Source: Nocardioides terrae
Lineage (GTDB): Bacteria; Actinomycetota; Actinomycetes; Propionibacteriales; Nocardioidaceae
Assembly: GCF_900112345.1 (NCBI RefSeq)
Contig: NZ_FOLB01000015.1
Span: 1-52,235, forward strand
Reading direction: 5' to 3'
Length of the DNA stretch: 52,235 nt
The notes beneath the pieces are model-generated. The model ran no database searches, was not told the origin of the DNA, and was given only the letters and a program-made list of their open reading frames with translations. Shown here one piece after another: positions 35,943 to 44,917 of this stretch; position 1 is the stretch's first letter; every line of letters begins with the position of its first letter. Made by a program: the position numbers and the translations under genes.

Positions 35943-36931
35943 GCCAGATGGCCTTTCGTCTGCCTCGCGAAGCAACCGACGTGGTGGTCGACTCCGATCT
36001 GATCGAGCGTGGGGACACGGTCGGCGCAATCCCCAAAACGCTCCGGACAACGCGGTTCGAACGGGCAACCCTCGTGCGCCAGCGCAAGGCTGGGCGGAGC
36101 GCCAGGAATCGAGACCACGTCGTCCTTCCGCATGCCGATGTCGGCAGTCGCCGCGAGCAACAGCCGCGTGTAGGGATGGCCTGCCCGGGTCGAAATCGTG
36201 TCCCGCCCCGCGTGTTCGACGGCTCGGCCCGCGTACATGACCATGAGCCGGTCGCAGAAGCGAGCCGCGAGCGCGAGGTGATGGGACACGAGGATGACGG
36301 ACAGCTGGCCGTCTGCACATAAGGAGTCGAGCACCTCCATGACGCGTGCCTGGACGATGGTGTCCAGCGCCGTGGTCGGCTCGTCGGCGAGGAGCAGCTT
36401 CGGCTCGGGCGCAAGGGCAAGAGCGATCGCGACGCGCTGACGCATACCGCCGGAGAGCTCGTGAGGGTAGGCACGCGCCACACGAGGCGGCAGACCGACC
36501 CTCTCTAGGAGGTCGTGGACACGCGCACGTGCCCGACGCGCGTCCGTGCGAACCTCGGGACGGAGCCCCTCCATCATCTGCCGGCCCACGCGGTAGACCG
36601 GGTTGAGGGTGTTCATGCTGCTCTGCAGCACGACCCCGACGTCCCGTCCGCGCGCGGTGGCGAGGCGCTCCCCGCGTGGGGATGCTCCCCCGAGCAGGTC
36701 GACGCCGTCCAGCCGGATCGAGCCCGATACCGCAGCGCGAGCCGGGAGGAGTCCGACGAGCGACAGCAGCGTCGTCGACTTTCCGCAGCCGGACTCCCCG
36801 ACGACACCGAGCCGTTCCCCTCGTCCGACGGTGAACGAGACGTCGCGCACGATGTGGACCCGGGGAGCTCCGGCGGCCGCAGGCAGCCAGACGTTGAGGT
36901 CGCGCACCTCTAGGAGCGTTTCACTGGCCAT
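35939..36931 (-). CDS. Dipeptide/oligopeptide ABC transporter ATP-binding protein (DppD/OppD type)
   Basis: A 330-residue ATPase. Walker A 'GVVGESGCGKSTTLLSLVG', signature 'LSGGMRQRVAIALAL', Walker B 'KLLLADEPTTALDTIVQ', H-loop 'ILVSHHLALAARF'. The C-terminal 'CPFEPRCPERFGDCADRVP' is the Cys-containing oligopeptide-transporter domain; in relatives it can bind an iron-sulfur cluster. ATG at 36931 lies within the end of the permease gene (11-bp overlap). Confidence 0.93.
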   Translation of the reverse strand: MASETLLEVRDLNVWLPAAAGAPRVHIVRDVSFTVGRGERLGVVGESGCGKSTTLLSLVGLLPARAAVSGSIRLDGVDLLGGASPRGERLATARGRDVGVVLQSSMNTLNPVYRVGRQMMEGLRPEVRTDARRARARVHDLLERVGLPPRVARAYPHELSGGMRQRVAIALALAPEPKLLLADEPTTALDTIVQARVMEVLDSLCADGQLSVILVSHHLALAARFCDRLMVMYAGRAVEHAGRDTISTRAGHPYTRLLLAATADIGMRKDDVVSIPGAPPSLALAHEGCPFEPRCPERFGDCADRVPTLDQIGVDHHVGCFARQTKGHLA

Positions 36932-37832
36932 CGCTGCGGATGACCTCCAATCTGCCGGCGAAGATGTGCGACTCGGGCACGCGTGCGCTCCCGACGTCCT
37001 CGAGCGACATCGCGACGAGGCTGCACGCGAGCACCATCAGCGCGATACAGGCGCCTGGAGGGACGAAGGCCCACCACGCTCCCGCGCTGGATGCCGCGCG
37101 GTTGAACGCGTTCGCGATCAACGTGCCCCAAGAGGTCGTGGACACGCTCTCGAGGCCCAGAAACGCGAGTGCGGCCTCGAAGAAGATTGCCGAAGCGAGG
37201 ACGATCACCGAGTTGGCGACCAGGAGGCCGCGCACCCGCGGGAAGACGTGGTGCCAGATGACTCTCAGGTGGCTCGCGCCGAGCGCCTTCGCGCGGCGGA
37301 CGAAGGCGCGCTCCCGGGTCGAGAGGACTTGTGACCGCATCACGCGCGCCGTCGGGGTCCATGAGAGCAGGCCGATGATCAGGATCGCGTGGCCGACGCT
37401 CGGCCCCCACAAGGCCGCGACCACGATCATCAGCGGCAAGATCGGCACGACTAGGAAGACATCGGTCAGCCGCATGAGCACCGCGTCGACCCGCCCGCCG
37501 AAATAGCCCGCCACCACCCCGACGACTCCACCGAGGGCCACGGCGATGACCGTCGAGGCGAGGCCGACGAGCATGCTGACGCGCGTCCCGACCAGGACCA
37601 GGCCGAGCATGTCCGCACCGCTGTCGTCCAGCCCCAGGAGGTGGTCTGCTGAAGGTCGTCCGAAGACCGGCCCGACCTGCTGCTGGACGGACGAGGGCGC
37701 GATCACGTCCGCGAGAACGGCCAGGAGGCCGAACGCGGCGATGATCACCACCCCCGCCGTGGCTGCCTTCTGGTCACGGACACGGAGGCCGATGCCCCTC
37801 CTGTGGGCGGGGCTCACCGTCGCCGCCGTCAC
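36921..37832 (-). CDS. Dipeptide ABC transporter permease (DppC type)
   Basis: A 303-residue inner-membrane permease. An N-terminal helix ('ATAGVVIIAAFGLLAVLADV') precedes five or more further helices. The EAA coupling loop reads 'RAKALGASHLRVIWHHVFPR'. 'HLLGLDDSGADMLGLVLVGT' is the typical DppC sequence just before helix two. GTG start at 37832 overlaps the DppB-type stop (GTGA). Confidence 0.92.
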   Translation of the reverse strand: MTAATVSPAHRRGIGLRVRDQKAATAGVVIIAAFGLLAVLADVIAPSSVQQQVGPVFGRPSADHLLGLDDSGADMLGLVLVGTRVSMLVGLASTVIAVALGGVVGVVAGYFGGRVDAVLMRLTDVFLVVPILPLMIVVAALWGPSVGHAILIIGLLSWTPTARVMRSQVLSTRERAFVRRAKALGASHLRVIWHHVFPRVRGLLVANSVIVLASAIFFEAALAFLGLESVSTTSWGTLIANAFNRAASSAGAWWAFVPPGACIALMVLACSLVAMSLEDVGSARVPESHIFAGRLEVIRSDGQ

Positions 37833-38803
37833 GACCGCACCCGCGGGTCGAGATAGCTGTACGCGGCGTCGACGACGAGGTTGCTCAGCACGACGACGAC
37901 CGTCAGGAGGAGGAACGCCCCCTGCAGCATCGGGTAGTCGCGGGCGTTGACCGCGTTGTAGATCGACTCACCCAGACCCGGCCAGGAAAACACGCTCTCC
38001 ACCAGGATGACACCGGCCACCAGCGTCCCGATGGTCAGCCCGACAAGCGTGACCAACGGGAGCAGCGCGTTGCGCAGGGCATGGCGACGCAGGATCAGTC
38101 GGTTGCTCAGTCCACGCGCCTTCGCGGCCAGGATGTATCCCTCCGACAGCGTCTCGACGAGCGATGTCCGCAGCACGATCATGAAGGCTCCGTAAACGAT
38201 CAGGGCATAGGTGAGGCACGGCAGGACCATGTGCTGCACCCGGTCGACCAGCTGCGCCTGCAAGCCCGCGCCGGCGAGGAAGGGATCGGAGATGCCGCCG
38301 GCCGGCAGGTGACCGCGCGCGGCGTACAGCAGCACCATCCCCAACCACTGGCCCGGGATCGCGAACATGGTCAGCGCAACGGCGCGCAGCGCATGGTCAC
38401 TGGCCGAACCGCGGCGCCACGCGGCGTAGACCCCGGTGAGGACCGCCAGCGCCAGCGCGAGCAGGAGACCTGGAACCACCATGGTCACCGTGTTGACGAG
38501 CGCCGTCCACAGGTTGGCGGCCACCGGCTGACGGTTGCCGAACGAGATTCCGAGATTGCCGTGAGCCAGCTGCAGGAGATAGGCCTTGAGCTGCGCGGCG
38601 GTGGACTGGTCCAGACCGAACTGGCGTTCCAGCGAGCGTCGAAGCTCAGGCGACGCGTTGGGCACCAGTCCGAGGTTGGCTGCGTTCCCCGGTGCCAGAC
38701 GGAAGAGGAAGAAGTTCCCCACGGCGACTGCCACGGTGACCAAGGCCCCGACCGCCAACCGCCGCCCGAGCACGGCGGTCGTCCTGACGAGTGACGTGCT
38801 CAT
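37829..38803 (-). CDS. Dipeptide ABC transporter permease (DppB type)
   Basis: A 324-residue inner-membrane permease. Helix one 'LAVGALVTVAVAVGNFFLFR' is followed by the external loop 'RRSLERQFGLDQSTAAQLKA', typical of DppB/OppB. The EAA loop is 'AAKARGLSNRLILRRHALRN'. ATG at 38803 overlaps the binding-protein stop (ATGA). It forms the channel with the DppC-type subunit. Confidence 0.93.
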   Translation of the reverse strand: MSTSLVRTTAVLGRRLAVGALVTVAVAVGNFFLFRLAPGNAANLGLVPNASPELRRSLERQFGLDQSTAAQLKAYLLQLAHGNLGISFGNRQPVAANLWTALVNTVTMVVPGLLLALALAVLTGVYAAWRRGSASDHALRAVALTMFAIPGQWLGMVLLYAARGHLPAGGISDPFLAGAGLQAQLVDRVQHMVLPCLTYALIVYGAFMIVLRTSLVETLSEGYILAAKARGLSNRLILRRHALRNALLPLVTLVGLTIGTLVAGVILVESVFSWPGLGESIYNAVNARDYPMLQGAFLLLTVVVVLSNLVVDAAYSYLDPRVRS

Positions 38804-40476
38804 CCGATCGTGGCCTGCTCGATCCAGGTCTTGGACATGTAGTTCACGACCACGAGCGGCGAGCTGGTCATCTCGGGGAGGTTGCCGATACTGCGTGCGA
38901 CGCTGATCGCGTTCGCCACGTAGAGCGGGATGACCGGCTTCTCATGGGCGAAGCGAAGCTGGGCCTGCTGCACGGTCTTGACGCGCTCCGCCCCAGTCTG
39001 CGTGCTCTGTCGGGCGAACAACTCGTCATAGTCCCGGTCGCAGTAAGCCGCGAGGTTGTTGCCCCCGAGCTGCGAGCACGTCCACGAGAACAGGTAGCCG
39101 GAAGGGTCATAACCGAACGCGTAGTCGGTGATCATCATGTCCCAGTTGCGGTAGTGGTTCTCGGGCCCGTAGATCGCCTGCAGGAAGGTCGGGAAGTCGG
39201 AGGATCGAGCATCCACCTTGATGCCGATCGCGGCGAGCTGCTTGACCACCTCGGTAACCACTCGAGGCGCGCCGGTCGCGACCGACGGAAAGAGCAGCTT
39301 GTACGACATCGGCCGACCGTTCACGGTCCGGATGCCGTCCGCTCCTCGCGCGAATCCCATCGAGTCGAGGAGAGCGTTGGCGCTGGCGAGATCGAAGGGA
39401 GTGGCCGCCACTGCAGGGTTGTTCCACTGCTTGAGAGCGGGAGGCACCATCGTCCCCGTGGTCATCCCTGACCCGTCGGCCACCACGTCGATGAGGGACT
39501 TCTTGTCGATCGCCAGATCGATGGCCTGACGCACGCGGAGATCCTTCAGCTCGGAGTGCTCGTCCTGGAACGAGCTGGAGTTGAAACCGAGGACGTCGGT
39601 GTCCAGTCCCGCGACGTTGTTGACCGTCAGCGACTTGTCATCCTTCAGTTGCGAAACGGCTGTGGGAGGGACTTCGTAGGCGACGTCGAGCTCGTGGGAG
39701 CGCAGAGCGCTGAGCATCGCGTCGTTGCTGGTGAAGAACTGGAATCCGAAGCCCTTCAGCTTCGGCGCCGGCCCGTAATACCCCTTGTAGGTGGCGAAGT
39801 TCGCGAACTGGTTCTCCGTGTACTGGGTCAGCTTGAACGGGCCTGCGCTGACCGGCGACGCATTGGCGAAGCTCGCCAGCTGCTCGCCCCTCCCGGCCGC
39901 CATGGGTTCCCAGATGTGCTCGGGCAGGATGGGGAGCGAGGCGAGGCCGTCCTGAGCAGTGGCCGTAGGCGTGCTGTACTCGACGGTCAGGGTCGTGGGA
40001 GTGGGCGCCGAGGCCTTCACGATGTTGGTGACGTACGGAGCGAATGTAGCGGCCGCGCCGTCCTTGAGCCTCACGAACGTGTTGATCGTCCAGGCCGCGT
40101 CGGCAGCGGTGAGCGGTTTACCGTCGGACCACTTGGCGCCATCGTGTGTCGTGAACGTCAAGGTCTTCCCGCCATCGGCCACTGCGGTCGTCTTCGCGAA
40201 GTCCCCCACGATGTTCTGCGACTGGTCGTACTGGAGCAAGTAGGGGTAGATCACGCGGAACGTCGCAGTGGCGAAGCCGTTGTGGCCGACGAACGGGTTC
40301 AGGGAGTCGATCTTGGACGAGGCGTCACCGATGCGCAGGACACCAGCGCCTCCGCCGTTCGAGCTTGAACCATCGCTTCCGCAACCCGCTAAGAGGACGA
40401 CGGAGAGCGATGCACTCGTAAGCGCGACTCCGAGGCGCTTGGTGAGGCGCGGCGCGTGGTGACGTGACTTCAGCAT
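38800..40476 (-). CDS. Peptide-binding lipoprotein of ABC transporter (family 5)
   Basis: A 558-residue extracytoplasmic solute-binding protein. A lipoprotein signal is present: 'VALTSASLSVVLLAGCGSDG', with the acylated Cys in LAGC. The family-5 fold is clear from 'LLQYDQSQNIVGDFAKTTAV', 'DGAKWSDGKPLTAADAAWT' and 'DLRVRQAIDLAIDKKSLID'. ATG at 40476, with GAAAGGTC upstream. First gene of the five-gene importer. Specificity (dipeptide, oligopeptide, other) cannot be read; the surrounding peptidases and amidohydrolase favour small peptides or acyl amino acids. Confidence 0.93.
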   Translation of the reverse strand: MLKSRHHAPRLTKRLGVALTSASLSVVLLAGCGSDGSSSNGGGAGVLRIGDASSKIDSLNPFVGHNGFATATFRVIYPYLLQYDQSQNIVGDFAKTTAVADGGKTLTFTTHDGAKWSDGKPLTAADAAWTINTFVRLKDGAAATFAPYVTNIVKASAPTPTTLTVEYSTPTATAQDGLASLPILPEHIWEPMAAGRGEQLASFANASPVSAGPFKLTQYTENQFANFATYKGYYGPAPKLKGFGFQFFTSNDAMLSALRSHELDVAYEVPPTAVSQLKDDKSLTVNNVAGLDTDVLGFNSSSFQDEHSELKDLRVRQAIDLAIDKKSLIDVVADGSGMTTGTMVPPALKQWNNPAVAATPFDLASANALLDSMGFARGADGIRTVNGRPMSYKLLFPSVATGAPRVVTEVVKQLAAIGIKVDARSSDFPTFLQAIYGPENHYRNWDMMITDYAFGYDPSGYLFSWTCSQLGGNNLAAYCDRDYDELFARQSTQTGAERVKTVQQAQLRFAHEKPVIPLYVANAISVARSIGNLPEMTSSPLVVVNYMSKTWIEQATIG

Positions 40477-40835
40477 GAGAGACCTTTCGAGGTGGAGTAG
40501 CCGAATCCTGTTCACCGGTGAGGTCTGAAGAAAAGCGGCAATGTTCGGCCTCAACCGTGAAGCGAACACGGACGAAGCGCACGCGGCCGTCGCTCCGTCG
40601 CTGCGGAGCCGACCATCCGCTTCTGCTTCAACCTCTTGCCCGCGGTCTGTCGCTTTTCTTCGTGCCGCAGTCGCGGCCACGATGGAGGACGAGTCGCACC
40701 ACCGCCTGACATCGCAGACAGGCACGACCACGCTCGACGGTCAGCCGCGCGCCGCCACGCTGGTGGGCGTGGTCGGGCGAGCTCCACGGGCCGGCACGCG
40801 GCCCGTGTTGATCCCACTCCCGAACGGATACGTAA
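40477..40835. promoter_or_regulatory. Divergent region between peptide importer and hydrolase
   Basis: 359 bp without a convincing gene; open frames here lack start context. It must hold the promoters of the importer operon (minus) and the hydrolase (plus). I see no clear operator. Confidence 0.4.
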
Positions 40836-41801
40836 ATGTCGACCTTTGACCCTGCCCCGGACGGTCATCTTGCGGTGACCAGCACCAGTGACACGAGCAC
40901 CGCAGCTGACGCGATCGACCTCGAAGGCTATCGGGTCGCAACCGTCGCGGGTGGACGGACCGTCGAGTACCTCGTCGAGGGCGACCCCGATGGGTTCCCA
41001 CTGGTGTTTCACCACGGCACGCCCGGCGCGGCGGTGCCCTACGCCTACCTGTCGGACGTCGCCCGGGAGCGCGGGCTCGCACTCGTCGTCGCGAGTCGAC
41101 CGGGGTACGGGACCTCCGATGCATACCCGGGTCGACGGGTCGCCGATATCGCCACGGACGTCGCCGGCGTCCTGGACGATCTCGGTTGCGACGACTTCAT
41201 CACGCTCGGGTGGTCTGGTGGCGGCCCCCATGCCCTGGCCTGCGCGGCAGCATTTCCCCAGCGGTGCCGCGCAGCCGCAGTCGGCGCTGGGGTGGCACCG
41301 TTCCACGCGACCGGGCTGGAGTTCTTCGATGGGATGGGCGCGGAGAACATCGTCGAATACAAGGCCGCGATCGCCGGGCGCGGAGAGCTCGACCCGCTCC
41401 TCGAGGAGGAGGCCGCCAAGTTCCGAGCCGTTTCGGCCGAGAGCGTCGCCGAAAGCTTGGGCGATCTTGCCTCGCCTCCGGACAGAGCCTATGCGACCGG
41501 CGACTTCGCCTCGCGTCTTCTTGCCTCGATCAACCGGGGCGTCGCCCGCGGGATCGAGGGATGGGTGGAGGACGACCTCGCCTTCACGCGCGAGTGGGGC
41601 ATCGAGCTCCGCGACATCTCCGTTCCCGTGTCGATCTGGCACGGAACAGCCGACTGGACGGTCCCGTTCGCCCACGGTCAGTGGCTGGCCGCCCATGTGG
41701 CCGGCGCGGTCGCGCACCTGTACGACGACGAGGGCCACCTCTCGCTGTGGAGCCAGGTCGCGGTCATCTTCGATGACCTGATCCGTCAGGCGGGCCTCTG
41801 A
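40836..41801 (+). CDS. Alpha/beta hydrolase
   Basis: A 321-residue serine hydrolase of the alpha/beta fold. Oxyanion/His-Gly segment 'PLVFHHGTPGAAVPYAYLSD', nucleophile elbow 'ITLGWSGGGPHALA' (GxSxG), acid in 'IWHGTADWTVPFAHG' and His in 'YDDEGHLSLW' complete the triad. The sequence resembles proline iminopeptidase-like and haloalkane-type esterases common in actinobacteria. ATG at 40836. Divergent from the peptide importer, so a peptide or ester substrate is possible but not shown. Confidence 0.88.
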   Translation: MSTFDPAPDGHLAVTSTSDTSTAADAIDLEGYRVATVAGGRTVEYLVEGDPDGFPLVFHHGTPGAAVPYAYLSDVARERGLALVVASRPGYGTSDAYPGRRVADIATDVAGVLDDLGCDDFITLGWSGGGPHALACAAAFPQRCRAAAVGAGVAPFHATGLEFFDGMGAENIVEYKAAIAGRGELDPLLEEEAAKFRAVSAESVAESLGDLASPPDRAYATGDFASRLLASINRGVARGIEGWVEDDLAFTREWGIELRDISVPVSIWHGTADWTVPFAHGQWLAAHVAGAVAHLYDDEGHLSLWSQVAVIFDDLIRQAGL

Positions 41802-41866
41802 TCACGTGCGTCAAACCGCAGCCAAGACCTCAAGCCTCCGGGTCACGAGCGAGAAGCGATCCATCA

Positions 41867-42523
41867 GTGCTGCGTGAGGCCGTGATCGTCGAGGCGATCC
41901 GCACTCCCATCGGCAGCCGCAACGGCTCGCTGGCCGAGATCCACCCCGTGGACCTGACGGCGATCGTGCTGCGCGAGCTGTCGACGAGGACCCGGATCGA
42001 CCCCGCCGACGTCGACGACGTCGTCGGGGGCTGCGTCACGCAGCTCGGCGATCAGTCCGGCAACGTCGGCCGTTTCGGCGTCCTGGCCGCCGGCTGGCCC
42101 CACACCGTTCCCGCGGTCACCTTCAACCGCGCCTGCGGGTCCAGCCAGCAGGTGATCGACCAGGCCGCACACGCGGTGATGTCCGGCGCCTTCGACCTGG
42201 TGGTGGCGGGGGTGTCAAGTCGATGAGCCGCGTCCCCCTCGGTGCCGCCAGATCCAGCGGTCTGCCGTACGGACAGACGGTCCTCGACCGGTTGGGCGTC
42301 GCTGAGCGGTCGAAGCAGTCGATTCCGGCGCGTTCGATGGTCAGCTCGTCCCCGTGCTGCTCGCAGACGGCAGCTCCTTCTCGATGGACCAGGGTCTTCG
42401 GCGCGGCGCGACGGTCGAGACCTTGTCGGCCCTCCAGCCAACCTTCCGCGCGGACGGCGCGATCCATGCCGGCGACGCGATGATCTCGTACGCGAACCGC
42501 AGCGAGGCGGCGAGAGGTTCGTC
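41867..42523 (+). pseudogene. Thiolase (acetyl-CoA acyltransferase), decayed
   Basis: The first 119 codons read well from GTG at 41867: 'VIVEAIRTPIGSRNGSLAEI' and the nucleophile region 'TFNRACGSSQQVIDQAAHAV'. A small insertion near 42215 puts a TGA in place of the usual GVESMSR continuation. 'SRVPLGAARSSGLPYGQTVL' and, in another frame, 'DQGLRRGATVETLSALQPTF' follow, with part of the middle deleted. The C-terminal half with the second catalytic Cys and the His is gone. The remnant runs into the start of the serine dehydratase gene. Confidence 0.82.
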
Positions 42524-43912
42524 ATGACGCTGAGCGCCTTCGACATCTTCTCGATCGGCATCGGGCCCTCGTCCTCCCACACCGTCGGCCCAATGAAGGC
42601 GGCGAAGCGCTTCGTGGATGTCCTGGACGAACGGCGGCTTCTCGAGCAGGTCGCCCGTGTCAGGGCAGAGCTCCTCGGCTCCCTGGGCGCCACCGGCCGC
42701 GGGCACGGGTCGCCGAAGGCCGTCCTGCTCGGCCTCGCGGGTGAGGATCCGGCCACCGTCGAGGTCGAGGACGTGGATCGACGGGTGAGCACGGTCGCTG
42801 CCACAGGCGACCTGCTCCTCGGCGGTCGGCACGCGATCCGGTTCGACCCCGGCCGGGACATTGTGCTGGAGGGACGGCGCGCGCTCCCGGAGCACCCCAA
42901 CGGGATGCGGTTCACGGCGTACGCCGAGGACGGCGTGCTGCTCCAAGAGCGCACCTACTTCTCCGTCGGTGGGGGATTTGTTCTCGATCCCGCCGAGGCC
43001 GGACGGCTGGAGGCAGATCCCGACCGGGTCGAGGTCCCCTTCCCCTTCTCGACCGCCTCCGAGCTCCTCGAGATCTGCACGACGCAGGGATGGCAGATCA
43101 GCGATGTGATGCTCGCGAACGAGCGCGCCTGGCGCTCGGATTCCGACATTCGGGCCGGCCTGCTCGAGATCTGGCACGCGATGGAGTCCTGCGTGCGGGC
43201 CGGGTGCCGGCGTGACGACGACACCGAGCTTCCGGGCGGACTCCGGGTGCGTCGGCGGGCGCCGGCCCTCCATCAGAAGCTCACGACGAGCGATCATCCC
43301 CCGGACCCGGACGACCCGATGCGCGTGCTCGACTGGGTCAACCTCTTCGCGCTCGCCGTCAACGAGGAGAACGCCTCCGGGGGCCGTGTGGTCACGGCTC
43401 CGACGAACGGGGCCGCCGGGATCGTGCCGGCGGTTCTCCACTACTACATGCGCTTCGTCCCCGGCGCGGACGAGGACGGCGTCGTCAGGTTCCTCCTCAC
43501 CGCCGCAGCGATCGGGATCCTCTTCAAGCTCAACGCATCGATCTCGGGCGCGGAGGTCGGGTGCCAGGGTGAGGTCGGGTCCGCCTGTGCCATGGCCGCG
43601 GGCGCCCTGTGCGAGCTGCTCGGAGGCTCGCCCGCCCAGGTGGAGAATGCTGCGGAGATCGGCGTCGAGCACCATCTGGGGCTGACGTGCGACCCGATCG
43701 GCGGCCTGGTGCAGATCCCCTGCATCGAGCGCAACGCGATCGCGTCGGTCAAGGCGATCAACGCCGCTCGCCTCGCGACGCATGGCGACGGCTCGCACCG
43801 GGTCAGCCTCGACGAGGTCATCAGGACCGTCCGCGACACCGGCAGGGACATGGACGCGAAGTACAAGGAGACCTCACGCGGGGGTCTGGCCGTCAACGTC
43901 GTCGAGTGCTGA
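42524..43912 (+). CDS. sdaA: L-serine ammonia-lyase, iron-sulfur dependent, single chain
   Basis: A 462-residue enzyme converting L-serine to pyruvate and ammonia with a [4Fe-4S] cluster. The N-terminal beta domain opens with 'FSIGIGPSSSHTVGPMKAA'. The alpha domain carries the three cluster cysteines Cys347, Cys389 and Cys400, with the 42- and 11-residue spacing of the family ('GAEVGCQGEVGSACAMAAG', 'LGLTCDPIGG', 'VQIPCIERN'). The middle has 'VVTAPTNGAAGIVPAVLHYY'. ATG at 42524 with GAGAGG upstream. It sits among decayed acyl-CoA genes but is itself intact; with the diaminopropionate lyase it would feed pyruvate. Confidence 0.93.
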   Translation: MTLSAFDIFSIGIGPSSSHTVGPMKAAKRFVDVLDERRLLEQVARVRAELLGSLGATGRGHGSPKAVLLGLAGEDPATVEVEDVDRRVSTVAATGDLLLGGRHAIRFDPGRDIVLEGRRALPEHPNGMRFTAYAEDGVLLQERTYFSVGGGFVLDPAEAGRLEADPDRVEVPFPFSTASELLEICTTQGWQISDVMLANERAWRSDSDIRAGLLEIWHAMESCVRAGCRRDDDTELPGGLRVRRRAPALHQKLTTSDHPPDPDDPMRVLDWVNLFALAVNEENASGGRVVTAPTNGAAGIVPAVLHYYMRFVPGADEDGVVRFLLTAAAIGILFKLNASISGAEVGCQGEVGSACAMAAGALCELLGGSPAQVENAAEIGVEHHLGLTCDPIGGLVQIPCIERNAIASVKAINAARLATHGDGSHRVSLDEVIRTVRDTGRDMDAKYKETSRGGLAVNVVEC

Positions 43913-43920
43913 GGCGCGCC

Positions 43921-44671
43921 TCACCGGAGATAGAGGTGCACGACGTCGATCTCGTCACGAAGGAGGCGCACTTCTTCGACGGTCGGCCGCGCCGTCTCGG
44001 TGACGGTCGCCGCGACCCGGATCGGTCCGCCGGTGGCAGCTCGCACCTACTCGACCGTGTGGCCGGGTGCACCTCGGCGATCTCGAACTCGCCGAACTTG
44101 TCCGGACGCCGAAGGACCGCCAGCGGTGTGATCACCTCGACACGCCGTGGCCGCTCGGGACCATGCGCACGTCCTCGCTGGCAACGCGGACCGGGCTGGG
44201 GGACGTGCAGAAGTCCAGCTCCGCCGGGAGCGAGTCAGGGTCGTGCCGCCTGAGGACGATGCACTCACGCGCCGTTGCGCATGACTTCCGCCGCGCCGCC
44301 AGACCCGGGCAGACGAACGGTCGGGCGACCCCAGTCGCCGATGACGCTCGTGTTGAGGCCGCGTAGCGGTCCCCCTGCGCAGCTCCACGAAGCCGACGTC
44401 GATGTTTCCACCCTGGAGGACGTACCCGAACAGGGCCGGCATCGAGATCACCGCAGCGGCACCCGACACCAGCACCGAGTCCGCCACCCCTTCGGCGCGA
44501 GTCTCCAACTCCGGGTTCGTCGTGCGGCGGGCAAGGTCGACCGCAAGCGTGGGGAGGCCGACGCCGGCGAAAGACACGACGTGTATCCGCGAGCTGCCGA
44601 GCGGCCACGCAGGTCAGAAACTCCGTGCTCGACGGAAGCACATCCGCGAACGGGCGCACCTCTGTGGTCAT
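43921..44671 (-). pseudogene. CoA-transferase subunit B, decayed
   Basis: The minus strand has a complete but frameshifted gene of normal length. It begins 'MTTEVRPFADV' (ATG at 44671), then in other frames 'FAGVGLPTLAVDLARRTTNP', 'EGVADSVLVSGAAAVISMPA', 'LFGYVLQGGNIDVGF', 'FVCPGLAARRKSCATARE', 'SGGTTLTRS' out of frame, and the last part 'ITPLAVLRRPDKFGEFEIAE' to TGA at 43921. The pieces match 3-oxoacid/3-oxoadipate-type CoA-transferase beta subunits. Several shifts make an active protein impossible. Confidence 0.8.
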
Positions 44672-44684
44672 CAGGCGTCAGCCG

Positions 44685-44876
44685 CGTGCACGGCGTCCTT
44701 CCCGCGTTCGGTCGCCGGCCCTGCCCGGCAGCGACGAGCCGGTCGGCAAGCAGGTCCGGTGTCACCCGACAGAGCGTGAGCTCACGGCGGCCTTGGCGGA
44801 TGATCTCGTGGGCGGCGCCGAACGGGATCAGGTGACCGGCACCCTCGCGGGCCACCGTCATCCCGTCAGCGACGAA
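44685..44876 (-). pseudogene. CoA-transferase subunit A, fragment
   Basis: The minus strand encodes 'FVADGMTVAREGAGHLIPFG' and 'EIIRQGRRELTLCRVTPDLL', the N-terminal part of CoA-transferase alpha subunits. A stop precedes it where the start should be, and the remaining ~200 residues are missing; the subunit B remnant follows directly. The A and B genes were once adjacent, as usual for this family. Confidence 0.75.
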
Positions 44877-44917
44877 TCAGGAGATCGTTGTCGGGAGATC
44901 AAGCACCTTTGGACCAT

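Noticed and set aside
42242..42523. N-terminal extension of serine dehydratase
   Set aside because: The extension is the thiolase remnant read out of frame; the family's N-terminus begins at 42524.
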